Source: Rhizobium sp. Root1203
GTDB lineage: Bacteria; Pseudomonadota; Alphaproteobacteria; Rhizobiales; Rhizobiaceae
Direction of reading: 5' to 3'
NCBI RefSeq assembly: GCF_001424945.1
Contig: NZ_LMCW01000021.1
Coordinates: 606 to 64,605, forward strand
Length of the DNA: 64,000 nucleotides
The translations under genes and the position numbers were made by a program. How positions within the stretch are numbered: the stretch's first letter is position 1; each line of letters begins with the position of its first letter. Shown in pieces: positions 18,149 to 27,025 of the stretch. The notes under the pieces were generated by a model, which worked only from the letters and a program-made list of their open reading frames with translations, was not told where the DNA came from and searched no databases.

Positions 18149-18172
18149 GGAATAATCTCCTGTAACGGACCG

Positions 18173-18838
18173 CTAGATTGCGAGTTTCTTGAGGATGCGT
18201 CCCTCGACGAGCGTGACTGCTCGGGTCAACGGGAAGGCGATGACGAAGTAGATCAGGGCGACGACGGTCAGCACTTCGACTGGCCGGGCCGTGTTGTTGG
18301 ATATGTTCTGGCCGACGAACATCAGATCGGCCATGCCGACGGCCGAAACCAGCGCGCTCTCCTTGAAGAGGCTGACGCAGTTCGAGAGAAGCGTCGGGAT
18401 CGCGCGCAGCACCGCTTGAGGCAGAATAACGCTCGTCACCTGAACACGCGGGGGCAGACCGAGTGCAACACATGCATCCCTCTGCTCAGGGCCGATAGAC
18501 TTGAGGCTCGCCCGGAAGGTTTCGCTGGTGATAGCGCCCATGTAGAGGGTCAATGCGATGACGCCGGAAGCGAAGTTCGAAAGTTCGACGCCCAGGATCA
18601 GAGGCAGGCAGAAGAAAATCCAGAAAAGCTGGATGAGCACAGGCGTGCCGCGGAAGAACTCGACGTAGGTTCCCGAGATCAGGCGAAGGACGGTGCTGCT
18701 TGATGTCCGTGCGAGTCCTACCAGGAAGCCTAGCGTGCATCCCAGCAAGATGCAGACGACGGTAAGCTCCAATGTCGTCATGAGCCCGAGAAGAAGCGCA
18801 TGTTCGAACCGGGCGAGGACGGAGAAATCAAGCGACAT
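18173..18838 (-). CDS. Polar amino-acid ABC importer permease (HisM/GlnP family)
   Basis: A 221-residue inner-membrane permease with about five hydrophobic segments, the GTYVEFFRGTPVLIQLFWIF motif of the HisMQ family, and a coupling loop around ACVALGLPPRVQVTSVILPQ. The ATG is preceded by AGGAGG. It lies ten bases from the sister permease gene and 24 bp before the deaminase gene, so importer and enzymes share one operon. Confidence 0.9.
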   Translation of the reverse strand: MSLDFSVLARFEHALLLGLMTTLELTVVCILLGCTLGFLVGLARTSSSTVLRLISGTYVEFFRGTPVLIQLFWIFFCLPLILGVELSNFASGVIALTLYMGAITSETFRASLKSIGPEQRDACVALGLPPRVQVTSVILPQAVLRAIPTLLSNCVSLFKESALVSAVGMADLMFVGQNISNNTARPVEVLTVVALIYFVIAFPLTRAVTLVEGRILKKLAI

Positions 18839-18847
18839 TTGAACCTC

Positions 18848-19510
18848 CTAGCTTGCGAGCTGTTGGCGGCGGCGTTCGAGCAGGCCGACGATCTGGGTGA
18901 CGGGGAACGAGACCGCGAAGTATATGAGAGCGACGACGGTGAAGGTCTCGATCGGACGATAGGTTTCCGTCGCAAGCGACTTCGCCTCGTACATGAGATC
19001 GGCGATCGCAACGATGGCGACGAGCGCGCTCTGCTGGAAGATGACGATGCCGTTCGTCAGAAGCACGGGGACCGAGGCGCGAAAGGCAGTCGGAAACACG
19101 ATGTAGAGAACGCGTTGCCAGGGATTGAGACCGAGCGCGATGCCGGCGTCGATCTGTTCCTTCGGAACAGCCTGGATCGATGCGCGGTAAGCCTCCGCGT
19201 TGAAGGCCGTCAGGTTCAACCCGAGCGCCAGCACCCCCATGGTTATCGGATCGAGAAAGACATCGAACAGCATGGGCACGCAGTAGAAGATCCAGACGAT
19301 CTGGACGATCGCCGGCGTACACCGAAAGAACTCGACGAACAGCATGAACGGCATGCGCAGGAGCCGGTACGGGCTCATCAGCAGCAGGGCGAGGCCAAAG
19401 CCCGCGACGATGCCGATGACGTTCGCAGCGACGGTAAGCTCGAGCGAAACCACCAGTCCCCGCAAAAGCGGCCCAAAGGAGATGGAGTTGAAATCGAACG
19501 TGTAGTTCAT
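18848..19510 (-). CDS. Polar amino-acid ABC importer permease (HisM/GlnP family)
   Basis: A 220-residue permease homologous to the neighbouring one, with VEFFRCTPAIVQIVWIF and a coupling loop at AGIALGLNPWQRVLYIVFPT. I chose the ATG at 19510 (MNYTFDFNS) because AGGAGG lies five bases upstream; a GTG two codons earlier would overlap that site. It forms the channel with the protein encoded at 18173-18838. Confidence 0.9.
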   Translation of the reverse strand: MNYTFDFNSISFGPLLRGLVVSLELTVAANVIGIVAGFGLALLLMSPYRLLRMPFMLFVEFFRCTPAIVQIVWIFYCVPMLFDVFLDPITMGVLALGLNLTAFNAEAYRASIQAVPKEQIDAGIALGLNPWQRVLYIVFPTAFRASVPVLLTNGIVIFQQSALVAIVAIADLMYEAKSLATETYRPIETFTVVALIYFAVSFPVTQIVGLLERRRQQLAS

Positions 19511-19519
19511 CGCCACCTC

Positions 19520-20302
19520 CTATTGCTTGATGTGGAAGACGCGGTCGATGAATTCCTTGGTGCGCTCTTCCTTCGGAGAACCCAGCACCTGTTCGGGAGG
19601 GCCGTCCTCGACGACGACGCCGCCGGCGCAGAAGATCACGCGCGATGCGATGTTCTTGGCAAACCACATGTCATGCGTCACGATCATCATCGGCATGTTC
19701 TGGGAGGCAAGCTGCATGATGACCTGCTCGACCTCACTGACAAGTTCCGGGTCGAGCGCAGAAGTCACCTCGTCGAACAGCATCAGCTTCGGATCAAGCA
19801 TCAAGGCACGTGCAATGGCGACGCGCTGCTTCTGGCCACCGGATAGTTGGGCGGGGTAAGCCTTGGCTTTTGCGCCCAAGCCGAACCGCTCAAGGAGTGC
19901 CTGCGCGCGGGCCTGCGCCCTCGCCTTCGGTTCGCCGCGAACCTTGCATGGCGCAAGCATCAGGTTCTGTATGACGCTAAGATGAGGGAACAGCGTGTAG
20001 TGCTGAAACACCATGCCGATCGATCGGCGGACGTTCGTGTCGATTGCGGTTTTCTTACCGCGTCCTTCCGAAGAGATGTACGGTTTCCCGTCGAAACTGA
20101 TTGTGCCGCTGTCGATCTGTTCGAGGCCCATCATGACGCGAAGCAAAGTACTCTTGCCGCCGCCGCTCGGGCCGATCACCACGACGCGGTCGCCGGGCTT
20201 CATTTCGATATCGATGCCCTTGAGCACCTGGACTGCACCATCGCCGTAGCTCTTGTGCAGCGCCTGCATTTTTACGAGAGGAAGACTGAAAGACATGGTC
20301 AT
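19520..20302 (-). CDS. Polar amino-acid ABC importer ATPase (GlnQ/HisP family)
   Basis: A 260-residue ATPase with Walker A GPSGGGKST, Q-loop MVFQHYTLFPHLSV, signature LSGGQKQR, Walker B LMLFDEVTSALD and H-loop MIVTHDM. The Walker B aspartate is followed by EVTSALDPELV, the GlnQ-type form. It carries an insertion, SSEGRGKKTAIDTN, just before the Q-loop, a position where HisP-type proteins also vary. The gene lies nine bases before the permease start. Confidence 0.92.
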   Translation of the reverse strand: MTMSFSLPLVKMQALHKSYGDGAVQVLKGIDIEMKPGDRVVVIGPSGGGKSTLLRVMMGLEQIDSGTISFDGKPYISSEGRGKKTAIDTNVRRSIGMVFQHYTLFPHLSVIQNLMLAPCKVRGEPKARAQARAQALLERFGLGAKAKAYPAQLSGGQKQRVAIARALMLDPKLMLFDEVTSALDPELVSEVEQVIMQLASQNMPMMIVTHDMWFAKNIASRVIFCAGGVVVEDGPPEQVLGSPKEERTKEFIDRVFHIKQ

Positions 20303-20332
20303 GGCCGATCTCGGTTCACATCGAGTGCGGGA

Positions 20333-20358
20333 CAGCGCCGACTTTAACGCCGGCGCTG
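20333..20358 (-). other. Intercistronic hairpin between the binding-protein and ATPase genes
   Basis: The arms CAGCGCCG (20333-20340) and CGGCGCTG (20351-20358) form a perfect 8-bp stem with a 10-nt loop. It lies ten bases past the binding-protein stop and before the ATPase gene. Such hairpins often stabilise the abundant binding-protein mRNA and reduce downstream expression. That role is inferred from position. Confidence 0.5.
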
Positions 20359-20367
20359 CTGCGATGG

Positions 20368-21201
20368 TCAGTTCGAGCCCTTGAGGACCTGATCGACGGC
20401 CTTCTTGATCAGCTCGTCGACGTGGCCGGTCGCCACCTTTTCTTCCAGGAAGATGTTGACCACTTCGACGTCGGAAGCCGACATGTCGTGCGGCAGACCG
20501 AAGGACACGCCTTGCTTGGCGAGCGCCGGCGTCGGGCTAAGCGCGACCGCCCAGTCCGGATTGGCCTGCGTCAGAAGCAGGTTTGTGTCGGAAGCGTCCA
20601 CCAGGATGTCGGCACGCTTGGACGTCAGCGCCATGCGCGTCTCGTCGTTGCCAGGCAGGCGCATGATGGTCGCGGTCTTCACCGCGGCCGAGATTGCCTT
20701 GTCCTGCGCGGTGCCGGACATGACGGCGAGCGTCACGCCCGCCTTGTCGATATCCGCGACCGAGCTCGCGCCCTGCGGGACCTTTGGGTTGTTTTTGTTG
20801 TAAGCGAGGGAGATCTGATACTCCATCGCCGGGATCGAGAACTGTACAGCCATGGCCCGTGCTGGCGTCCGGTTGAGCGCCAGGGAGACGTCCCATTTAC
20901 CCGCTTGCAGACCCGCTACAATGTTGTCCCAGGTGGTATCGACGAACTCCGGCTTGACCTTCAGGGCATCGGCGAATTCCCGGCAAAGATCCGCGTAGAA
21001 GCCCGAGTATTCGCCGGTTGCAGGATCACGCATGATGTATGGCGGGGCGACGGCCGCACCACATTTCAGAACGCCTGCCTTCTGTACGCCCTGCCAATAT
21101 CCTTCGGCAGTCTGGGCGTGAGCAGAGGTGACGGACATGCCTGCCAAAAGGGCGAGCGCGGGCAGCGCCCGCATGGCGGACGTAATCATCTTCGAAAGCA
21201 T
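20368..21201 (-). CDS. Amino-acid ABC importer periplasmic binding protein (family 3)
   Basis: A secreted binding protein of about 277 residues. The signal peptide (about 1-30, ending TSAHA-QT) precedes the SBP family 3 fold with GVLKCGAAVAPPYIM, a PATGEYSGFYADLCREFADAL segment and RTPARAMAVQFSIP. I prefer the ATG at 21201 because AGAGGA is six bases upstream; an ATG at 21207 sits too close to that site. First gene of the 11-gene minus-strand unit. Ligand inferred to be hydroxyproline or a related imino acid from the enzymes behind it. Confidence 0.88.
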   Translation of the reverse strand: MLSKMITSAMRALPALALLAGMSVTSAHAQTAEGYWQGVQKAGVLKCGAAVAPPYIMRDPATGEYSGFYADLCREFADALKVKPEFVDTTWDNIVAGLQAGKWDVSLALNRTPARAMAVQFSIPAMEYQISLAYNKNNPKVPQGASSVADIDKAGVTLAVMSGTAQDKAISAAVKTATIMRLPGNDETRMALTSKRADILVDASDTNLLLTQANPDWAVALSPTPALAKQGVSFGLPHDMSASDVEVVNIFLEEKVATGHVDELIKKAVDQVLKGSN

Positions 21202-21302
21202 CGGCATTCCTCTTTGCTGTGCGCGAAGCGCGTTGTTCCACTCGTCGGCTGAAGCCGCTTTTCTTGCTTTTATCTGTCGGCTTGGTGTCGACTGAGGTTA
21301 TT

Positions 21303-21323
21303 TTGTCAACAGCGTGTCGACAA
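21303..21323. promoter_or_regulatory. 21-bp palindromic operator between importer operon and GntR gene
   Basis: The arms TTGTCAACA and TGTCGACAA (one mismatch) flank a central GCG. The element lies in the divergent promoter, about 100 bp from the binding-protein gene and 78 bp from the GntR start. FadR-family regulators typically bind such TTGTC/GACAA dyads. A further TGTCGAC half-site lies around 21286-21292. Confidence 0.6.
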
Positions 21324-21400
21324 AGTCAAGCAGAAAAATTACATTGCGAGCAGCCGGATTTTCTGGCCCAATACCGCACCTGCGAAGGAAAGGGACCTAA

Positions 21401-22120
21401 GTGTCTGACGAGACCGAAATGAAACGCGCGCGTGGAACCGGCTCGCGAAGCGTATACGAAAGCCTGAGGAACGAGATCCTTTCGCTCGCTCTCCCGCCAG
21501 GGCAGCTCCTTGACGAGACAACCCTTGCCGAGCGTTTCAACATGTCTCGCGCTCCGGTGCGGGAAGCGCTCATCCGGCTCGGTTCTGACGAATTGGTCGT
21601 CACCCTTTCAAACCGCAGCACGATCGTCGCCCCGATCGAGGTGGCGACGTTCCCCAAGTACGTGGAAGCGCTCGATATCGCGCAACGGATGAACACGCGT
21701 CTGGCTGCAGCGCTACGGACTGACGCCGATCTCAAGGTCATCGCCAAACGCGACAAGGCGTTCGCGGCGGCGGTCAAGACCGGAAACCATCTCGCCATGT
21801 CGGAAGCCAACAAGGAGTTCCACATGGCGATCGCCTATGCCGGCAAGAACCAATACCTCGCGTCCTTCTACGAGAAGCTTCTTTCCCAGGGCCAGCGCAT
21901 GCTTCATCTGCATTTCGAATATCTCGAGAGGACGCACGAGGGTTATCTCCTGACGGACGAACATAACCAGATGTTCGAGGCGATCCGCGATCGTAATGTC
22001 GATCTGGCAGATGAGTTGGCGCATGCCCACACAAGGCAGTTTCAAGACAACTTCATCAATTTCATGCGTGAGAACTATACGACGGATGTCGCGCTAGGAC
22101 CTATGAAGGCTGCCGAATAG
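21401..22120 (+). CDS. FadR/FCD-type GntR regulator of the hydroxyproline-type operon
   Basis: A 239-residue GntR protein. The winged helix spans residues 15-75 (ESLRNEILSLALPPGQLLDE, then FNMSRAPVREALIRL). The FCD domain carries the metal-ligand histidines in EFHMAIAY, TDEHNQM and HAHTRQF. GTG start after AAGGGA; an ATG six codons downstream has a weaker site. It is divergent from the importer and enzyme operon and is presumably its local repressor, using the palindrome at 21303-21323. Confidence 0.88.
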   Translation: MSDETEMKRARGTGSRSVYESLRNEILSLALPPGQLLDETTLAERFNMSRAPVREALIRLGSDELVVTLSNRSTIVAPIEVATFPKYVEALDIAQRMNTRLAAALRTDADLKVIAKRDKAFAAAVKTGNHLAMSEANKEFHMAIAYAGKNQYLASFYEKLLSQGQRMLHLHFEYLERTHEGYLLTDEHNQMFEAIRDRNVDLADELAHAHTRQFQDNFINFMRENYTTDVALGPMKAAE

Positions 22121-22192
22121 CGACAACCCGACGGCAGCCATTCAGAGTTCGTGCTCCACGTCGACCAGTTCGCAGCAGATGATGCAAAGTGA

Positions 22193-22741
22193 TTAAAAGG
22201 TCGGAGGCGTGCAGGCGCTGATAACCTCGCACGGCACGGGACCAATACATCTGAACCGATGCGGACGCCTGCTCTCGAAGTAGTAGGCGTCGCCGGGTCC
22301 AAGGATTCGCCGCTCGTCGTCAACGGTGACCTCGAGCCTTCCGGACAAAACGACGCCGCCCTCCTCGCCTTCGTGGACGAGCGGCACCTTTCCGGTGTCT
22401 GTGCCTGGCTGGTAGCACTCTTTCAGGATCTGAAGGTTTCTTCCAAACATGTTCTCTCCTACCTGTCGGTAGGATATGCCCCCCTTTCCGATTTCCACGA
22501 GTTCTTCGGCCGCGTAGAACGCCTTTTTGGGCGCCTCCGGTTCGATGGCGAAGAATTCGGCCAGGCCGATCGGGATGCCGTCAAGGATTCGCTTCAAAGC
22601 TCCGACAGACGGATTGGTGCTGTTCGACTCGATCAGCGAGATCGTCGAGTTCGGCACGCCGGTCTTCTTCGCAAGCTCGCGTTGCGACAGGTTGTGTGCG
22701 GTCCGGACGTATCGCAGCCGGTTTCCGATATCAAACGTCAT
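22193..22741 (-). CDS. XRE-cupin transcriptional regulator (PuuR-like)
   Basis: A 182-residue protein. The N-terminal XRE helix-turn-helix lies at residues 6-60 (RYVRTAHNLSQRELAKKTGV, then NSTISLIESN). The C-terminal cupin spans about 105-182, with VHEGEEGGVVLSGRLEVTV and GDAYYFESRRPHRF as the two cupin motifs. The ATG at MTFDIGNRL gives the usual PuuR length; a longer frame to 22783 adds 14 unaligned residues. PuuR-like proteins control polyamine and amine catabolism. It lies divergent to an amine-type transaminase, its probable target. Confidence 0.85.
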   Translation of the reverse strand: MTFDIGNRLRYVRTAHNLSQRELAKKTGVPNSTISLIESNSTNPSVGALKRILDGIPIGLAEFFAIEPEAPKKAFYAAEELVEIGKGGISYRQVGENMFGRNLQILKECYQPGTDTGKVPLVHEGEEGGVVLSGRLEVTVDDERRILGPGDAYYFESRRPHRFRCIGPVPCEVISACTPPTF

Positions 22742-22881
22742 GGGCGAGTGTTCGCGTTGTTCAAGATAGCCAAAACAATACACCGAGCCACATCAATTTC
22801 AATGGGTTACGCCGCGGAAGAAAAGGGCTTGTTCGGAAATCTGAAATGACTGAAACCTGCGTGACGCCGAAGGAGGGCAAG

Positions 22882-24216
22882 ATGGATCAGATCAATATTA
22901 AGAACGAACCGGTGCTGGATAACCTCTGGATGCCGTTTACCGCGAACCGCCAGTTCAAGGCTGCGCCGCGTCTCCTCGCCTCGGCCGAGGGCATGTACTA
23001 CACCGACGTTGACGGTAACCGGGTGCTGGACGGCACCGCCGGCCTGTGGTGCTGCAACGCCGGCCACGGGCGCAGGAAGATCTCCCAGGCGGTCGAGCGC
23101 CAGCTCTCGACGTTGGACTTCGCCCCTACCTTCCAGATGGGCCACCCCATCGCCTTCGACTTCGCCGCAAAGCTTGCGAAGATCGCGCCCGGCGGACCTG
23201 ACAACCGGCTCGACCGGGTTTTCTTCACCGGCTCCGGATCGGAGTCAGTCGACACCGCTCTGAAGATCGCGATCGCCTATCAGCGCGCCATCGGCCAGGG
23301 AACCCGTACCCGGATCATCGGTCGTGAAAAGGGCTATCACGGCGTCGGCTTCGGCGGCATTTCGGTCGGCGGCCTGGTCAACAACCGCCGCATGTTCCCG
23401 CAGATCCCGGCCGACCACATGCGCCATACGCTGGATATCGAACGCAACGCCTACTCGAAGGGCCTTCCAGAGCACGGCGTCGAACTGGCGGACGATCTGG
23501 AACGCCTCGTCCAGCTCCACGGAGCAGAGACGATCGCCGCCGTCATCGTCGAACCGATGTCGGGTTCGGCAGGCGTCATTCTTCCTCCGAAGGGCTATCT
23601 CCAGAAACTTCGCGCGACCGCGGACAAGTACGGCATTTTGCTGATCTTCGACGAAGTCATCACCGGTTTCGGCCGCCTCGGAACTCCGTTCGCCACCGAC
23701 TATTTCGACGTCGTCCCCGACCTCGTCACGACCGCCAAGGGCCTCACCAACGGCACCATTCCGATGGGGGCGGTCTTTGCAAGTCGCGAGGTCTATGACG
23801 GACTGATGGTGGGCGCGGAAAACGCGATCGAACTGTTCCACGGCTACACCTACTCGGGACATCCGGTCGCCTGCGCGGCGGGCATTGCCACGCTGGAAAT
23901 CTACGAGGAGGAGAGCCTTCTGACCCGCGCCGCCGAACTCGCCGAACACTGGCAGGAGGCGCTCCACTCCCTGAAAGGTTCCTCGCATGTCGTCGACATC
24001 AGAAACCTGGGTCTCGTCGGCGCCATCGAACTGGCACCGCGCGACGGTGCTCCGGGAACGCGCGCCTACGACGTCTTCGTCGACTGCTTCAAGAAGGGTC
24101 TCCTGATCCGAGTGACCGGCGACATCATCGCCCTGTCGCCTCCCCTGATCATTGAGAAGTCCCAGATCGGCGAAATTGTTTCAACGATCAGCGAAGCGCT
24201 CAAGCGGGCGGCGTGA
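22882..24216 (+). CDS. Class III aminotransferase, beta-alanine--pyruvate (omega-amino acid) type
   Basis: A 444-residue PLP enzyme. The catalytic lysine is in TTAKGLTNGTIPMGAV, the cofactor-binding Asp in LIFDEVITGFGR, and the phosphate cup in FFTGSGSESVDTALK. The N-terminus LDNLWMPFTANRQFKAAPR is typical of omega-amino acid:pyruvate aminotransferases, which convert beta-alanine and other omega-amines to semialdehydes. I chose ATG at 22882 because AGGAGGG precedes it at four bases; the open frame extends further but without support. A 10-bp terminator hairpin follows. Confidence 0.88.
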   Translation: MDQINIKNEPVLDNLWMPFTANRQFKAAPRLLASAEGMYYTDVDGNRVLDGTAGLWCCNAGHGRRKISQAVERQLSTLDFAPTFQMGHPIAFDFAAKLAKIAPGGPDNRLDRVFFTGSGSESVDTALKIAIAYQRAIGQGTRTRIIGREKGYHGVGFGGISVGGLVNNRRMFPQIPADHMRHTLDIERNAYSKGLPEHGVELADDLERLVQLHGAETIAAVIVEPMSGSAGVILPPKGYLQKLRATADKYGILLIFDEVITGFGRLGTPFATDYFDVVPDLVTTAKGLTNGTIPMGAVFASREVYDGLMVGAENAIELFHGYTYSGHPVACAAGIATLEIYEEESLLTRAAELAEHWQEALHSLKGSSHVVDIRNLGLVGAIELAPRDGAPGTRAYDVFVDCFKKGLLIRVTGDIIALSPPLIIEKSQIGEIVSTISEALKRAA

Positions 24217-24223
24217 AAGTCCT

Positions 24224-24248
24224 GTGCGGGCCGGCTTTCGGCCCGCAC
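24224..24248 (+). terminator. Terminator-like hairpin after the aminotransferase
   Basis: The arms GTGCGGGCCG (24224-24233) and CGGCCCGCAC (24239-24248) pair perfectly around a 5-nt loop, eight bases past the stop. The following sequence is only moderately T-rich (GTTGTTATTT), so strength is uncertain. Confidence 0.6.
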
Positions 24249-24452
24249 CAACAGCGTTGTTATTTGCGCTCGGCCGCCAGCGTTAAGTGCCATTCGGCTT
24301 TCACGTTCTCGCGGCATAAACTCGATGATGACGCGACCCGGCAAAACGGTCGAACTGCGCATGCGCTGACCAATAAAAATTCGTCGATTCCGTTGTGACG
24401 TTTCGACCTTAGTGCAGATATGGCCGCCGCCGACCCGGCGCCATCGCGACCC

Positions 24453-26270
24453 TCAACTAGATCGTCGGCCACCCGAACTTAGAGGCGCCGAAGGGGATCG
24501 GAACGTGCGTGCCCGCCCGTCCGCGTTCGTATCAGCGCTGGCGACGTGCGTGCGTTCCTTCCTGCAGCCTGAGAAGACGTCGAGCTCTGGCCGGTAGACT
24601 TTGGTGGCAACGTCCATCAGGCCAAGGAGGCTGTGGAAGAAATTATCGTGGGAGTGTTGACCGCGTGCCGTCCTTGCCAAACATGCCATGTCGAAGCCGG
24701 CCGTCGTCTGTAATTCTGGCGACAGCCATACCATGAAGGGAACATGTGTCTGCTGCGGCGGCGCAATGATATAGGGCGCGCCGTGCAGGTAGATGCCATT
24801 TTCCCCCAATGACTCTCCATGATCGGAGACATAGACCATGGATGTGACAAACCGGTCAGACCGTTGTTTCAGCCTTTCGATAACAGTGGAAACCACATGG
24901 TCGGTATAGAGGACAGTGTTATCGTAAGCATTCCTGATCTCTTCAGGCGAGCAGCTCCCGAAATCATCGGCGCGGCAGTCCGGCTTGAAGCGACGAAAAG
25001 CCTCGGGGTATCGCGCGTAGTAGGCCGGACCATGGCTCCCGAGCTGATGTAGGACAAGGACACTGTCCGACTTTACCTGGTCGAGCCAACCATCGACCCT
25101 GTCAAGGAGGATGGCATCCTGGCATTCACCGTCCTTGCAAAACCGTGGGTCCGCCGAATCCGGGAGAAACTCGTAAGGAACCCGGTCCGTGATATGGTAG
25201 CTTCCAGTATCGTTGTCGAGCCAAGTGACATTCACCTTGGCATGGACGAAAACATCAAGAAGGTTTTGCGTTTCCAGACCCTTGCGGTGCGTATACTCGG
25301 TCCTGGGGTAGACCGAGAACATGCATGGCAGCGATACTGCAGTGGCCGTGCCGCAGCTGCTTGTGTTCGGAAAGTACACGACATCCCGCTTCGCCAGCTC
25401 CGGATTCGTCTCGCGTTGGTACCCGCCGAGCGAAAAATCGTCCGCCCTTGCTGTTTCGCCAGCAACGACAATCACCACTCGGGGCTTGCCCGTTCCGTTG
25501 CTGTTGACGACGTGGGCGTCTGATCCCAGAGGATGAGCGACTACATTGGCATCCTGCCCGGACGAGACGGCAAACTTGATTGCATTGGTGATCGGGGCAA
25601 AGGGGTTGAGCGTATCCAGTATGTCGTTGTGCGCACGCCCTACTCCAGCGAATGTCCGATAGTCTCCGAGGCCCACAACCGCAAAGACCGCGACGCAGGC
25701 CAAAATGACGGCTGTATTGTGCGCAAGCTTCTGGAGAAGGGGCCGATGCCGAACCCGAACCCAAAGGATGAGCAGCGATGGCAGGACAGCGGTAAGGAAA
25801 AGATGCAGGCCAAATCTCGCGGTAATCAGATGCCCCGCTTCTGCGCCTGTCGAAACCGCGGCGTTTCGGATCATCTCCTTGTCCACAGTCACGCCGAATT
25901 CATCCGTGAACCACGATGCCGCTGAAGCGGAAACTATCAAGAAGATCAGAAACGGCTTGGTTGCGTACTTCGCAGAGAAGGCTGTGACTACAGCCATGCT
26001 GGCCGCGGCAATGCCAAGAACGAAGAGAGCGAATGCGAAGTGATCGGCGGCAAAATACCCAAGCGCCTTCCACCAGAAAGTCTTGTTTGTGGCGATCAGC
26101 ACATAAGCCGTCGCCAACACACAGAGCATAACGCTTCCAATTTCAGGTCGGAAAACCTGCGCGCCACGTATGGATTTAGTCTCAATCAACTCAATGTCTC
26201 CGCAACGGTCAACGTGGAAGACCTCAGAATTTGAGACTTGCCTTCCGCCAATCGATCCCGATGACCTCAT
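24453..26270 (-). CDS. eptA: Lipid A phosphoethanolamine transferase, EptA/PmrC family
   Basis: A 605-residue inner-membrane enzyme that transfers phosphoethanolamine from phosphatidylethanolamine to lipid A or core sugars. About five membrane segments lie between residues 47 and 200. The periplasmic sulfatase-like domain has GETARADDFS (metal Glu272), catalytic Thr310 in SSCGTATAVSLPCMFS with the flanking cysteine pair, DNDTGSY, and SDHGESLGENG. It is 50-60 residues longer than most family members, with extra residues at both the N-terminus (about 45) and the C-terminus (Arg/Ser-rich tail). The start is therefore uncertain; no good ribosome site was found at 26270. It stands alone on the minus strand. 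Confidence 0.9.
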   Translation of the reverse strand: MRSSGSIGGRQVSNSEVFHVDRCGDIELIETKSIRGAQVFRPEIGSVMLCVLATAYVLIATNKTFWWKALGYFAADHFAFALFVLGIAAASMAVVTAFSAKYATKPFLIFLIVSASAASWFTDEFGVTVDKEMIRNAAVSTGAEAGHLITARFGLHLFLTAVLPSLLILWVRVRHRPLLQKLAHNTAVILACVAVFAVVGLGDYRTFAGVGRAHNDILDTLNPFAPITNAIKFAVSSGQDANVVAHPLGSDAHVVNSNGTGKPRVVIVVAGETARADDFSLGGYQRETNPELAKRDVVYFPNTSSCGTATAVSLPCMFSVYPRTEYTHRKGLETQNLLDVFVHAKVNVTWLDNDTGSYHITDRVPYEFLPDSADPRFCKDGECQDAILLDRVDGWLDQVKSDSVLVLHQLGSHGPAYYARYPEAFRRFKPDCRADDFGSCSPEEIRNAYDNTVLYTDHVVSTVIERLKQRSDRFVTSMVYVSDHGESLGENGIYLHGAPYIIAPPQQTHVPFMVWLSPELQTTAGFDMACLARTARGQHSHDNFFHSLLGLMDVATKVYRPELDVFSGCRKERTHVASADTNADGRARTFRSPSAPLSSGGRRSS

Positions 26271-26492
26271 TTACTGACATCAGCCTGAACGCGGTGTTGC
26301 AATTGGGCACGACGTTGCGACTTCGCGCATGACGTTTTTGAGGCCGGATACCACTTGACTGCGCCTGGGCCCGATCGCCCCATGCCTTTAAAATGTCGGG
26401 CTAGCAGATGGCGGATATCAGTCGATGTGATGCGGAAACTTGACTAGAAGCTCTGTTTCGGCAAGGCTTACCGGAGCCTGAATCGTGAGCCG

Positions 26493-26717
26493 ATGACCCC
26501 TGCGCGCTTTACCGAATGCCTTCTCCATATCCGCTGGACACCAATGAATCTGGCGAGTCTGCTGCAATGCGATCTCGCACTGGTTGATGCGTGGGAATCG
26601 GGCGAAGAAGAAATCCCAGAGAAACTTGCCGGATGGCTTGAAACGTTGGCGGTCGCCCATGAGGCGACAGGCATACTAAGCGACTATCGCGGTCTCCGGT
26701 ATGGATTCAAGCAATAA
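26493..26717 (+). CDS. Small helix-turn-helix-like protein
   Basis: A 74-residue protein. LHIRWTPMNLASLLQCDLAL followed by VDAWESGEEEIPEKLAGWLE resembles a minimal XRE-type helix-turn-helix (the WESGEEEIP turn is typical of small rhizobial proteins with this fold). The ATG has only a weak GTGAG upstream. No neighbour suggests a role. Probably a real small conserved gene; function unknown. Confidence 0.6.
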   Translation: MTPARFTECLLHIRWTPMNLASLLQCDLALVDAWESGEEEIPEKLAGWLETLAVAHEATGILSDYRGLRYGFKQ

Positions 26718-26865
26718 GCGCGAGAGGGGATTTCGTTCCGGCAAGTTCATCACATGTGGCGCATTGAACGTACACAATTTCATCTTGCAGCTAGGTTGGC
26801 CAAGCCTGCTCGCGAATACCACCAAAGCCCAGGCCAAGAAACTTGCGGCCAAGGGCAAGCGGTAA
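26701..26865 (+). CDS. Possible 54-residue basic protein overlapping the HTH gene
   Basis: An open frame from ATG to TAA overlaps the last 17 bp of the HTH-like gene in another frame. The tail is rich in Ala and Lys (AQAKKLAAKGKR). No clear ribosome site and no recognised family. It could be chance; listed because the overlap is of the kind seen in coupled small genes. Confidence 0.2.
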   Translation: MDSSNKRERGFRSGKFITCGALNVHNFILQLGWPSLLANTTKAQAKKLAAKGKR

Positions 26866-27025
26866 TTTTAGCCACGGGTGCAGTTTCGGCCAACGATAGC
26901 TGGGAAAAATTCCAAGTCGAAACTAAACCGCCCAATTGTGCGCTCGGCAGTCACTGAGACATCGCTTTGCAGGCATCAATAGCACTGTGCGGAGTCCCAA
27001 CACTAGCACTGTGCAAGGTCCCAAC

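Noticed and set aside
24453..24600. Possible separate small gene at the end of eptA
   Set aside because: The minus-strand frame is continuous with EptA and there is no start signal; treated as the EptA C-terminal tail.
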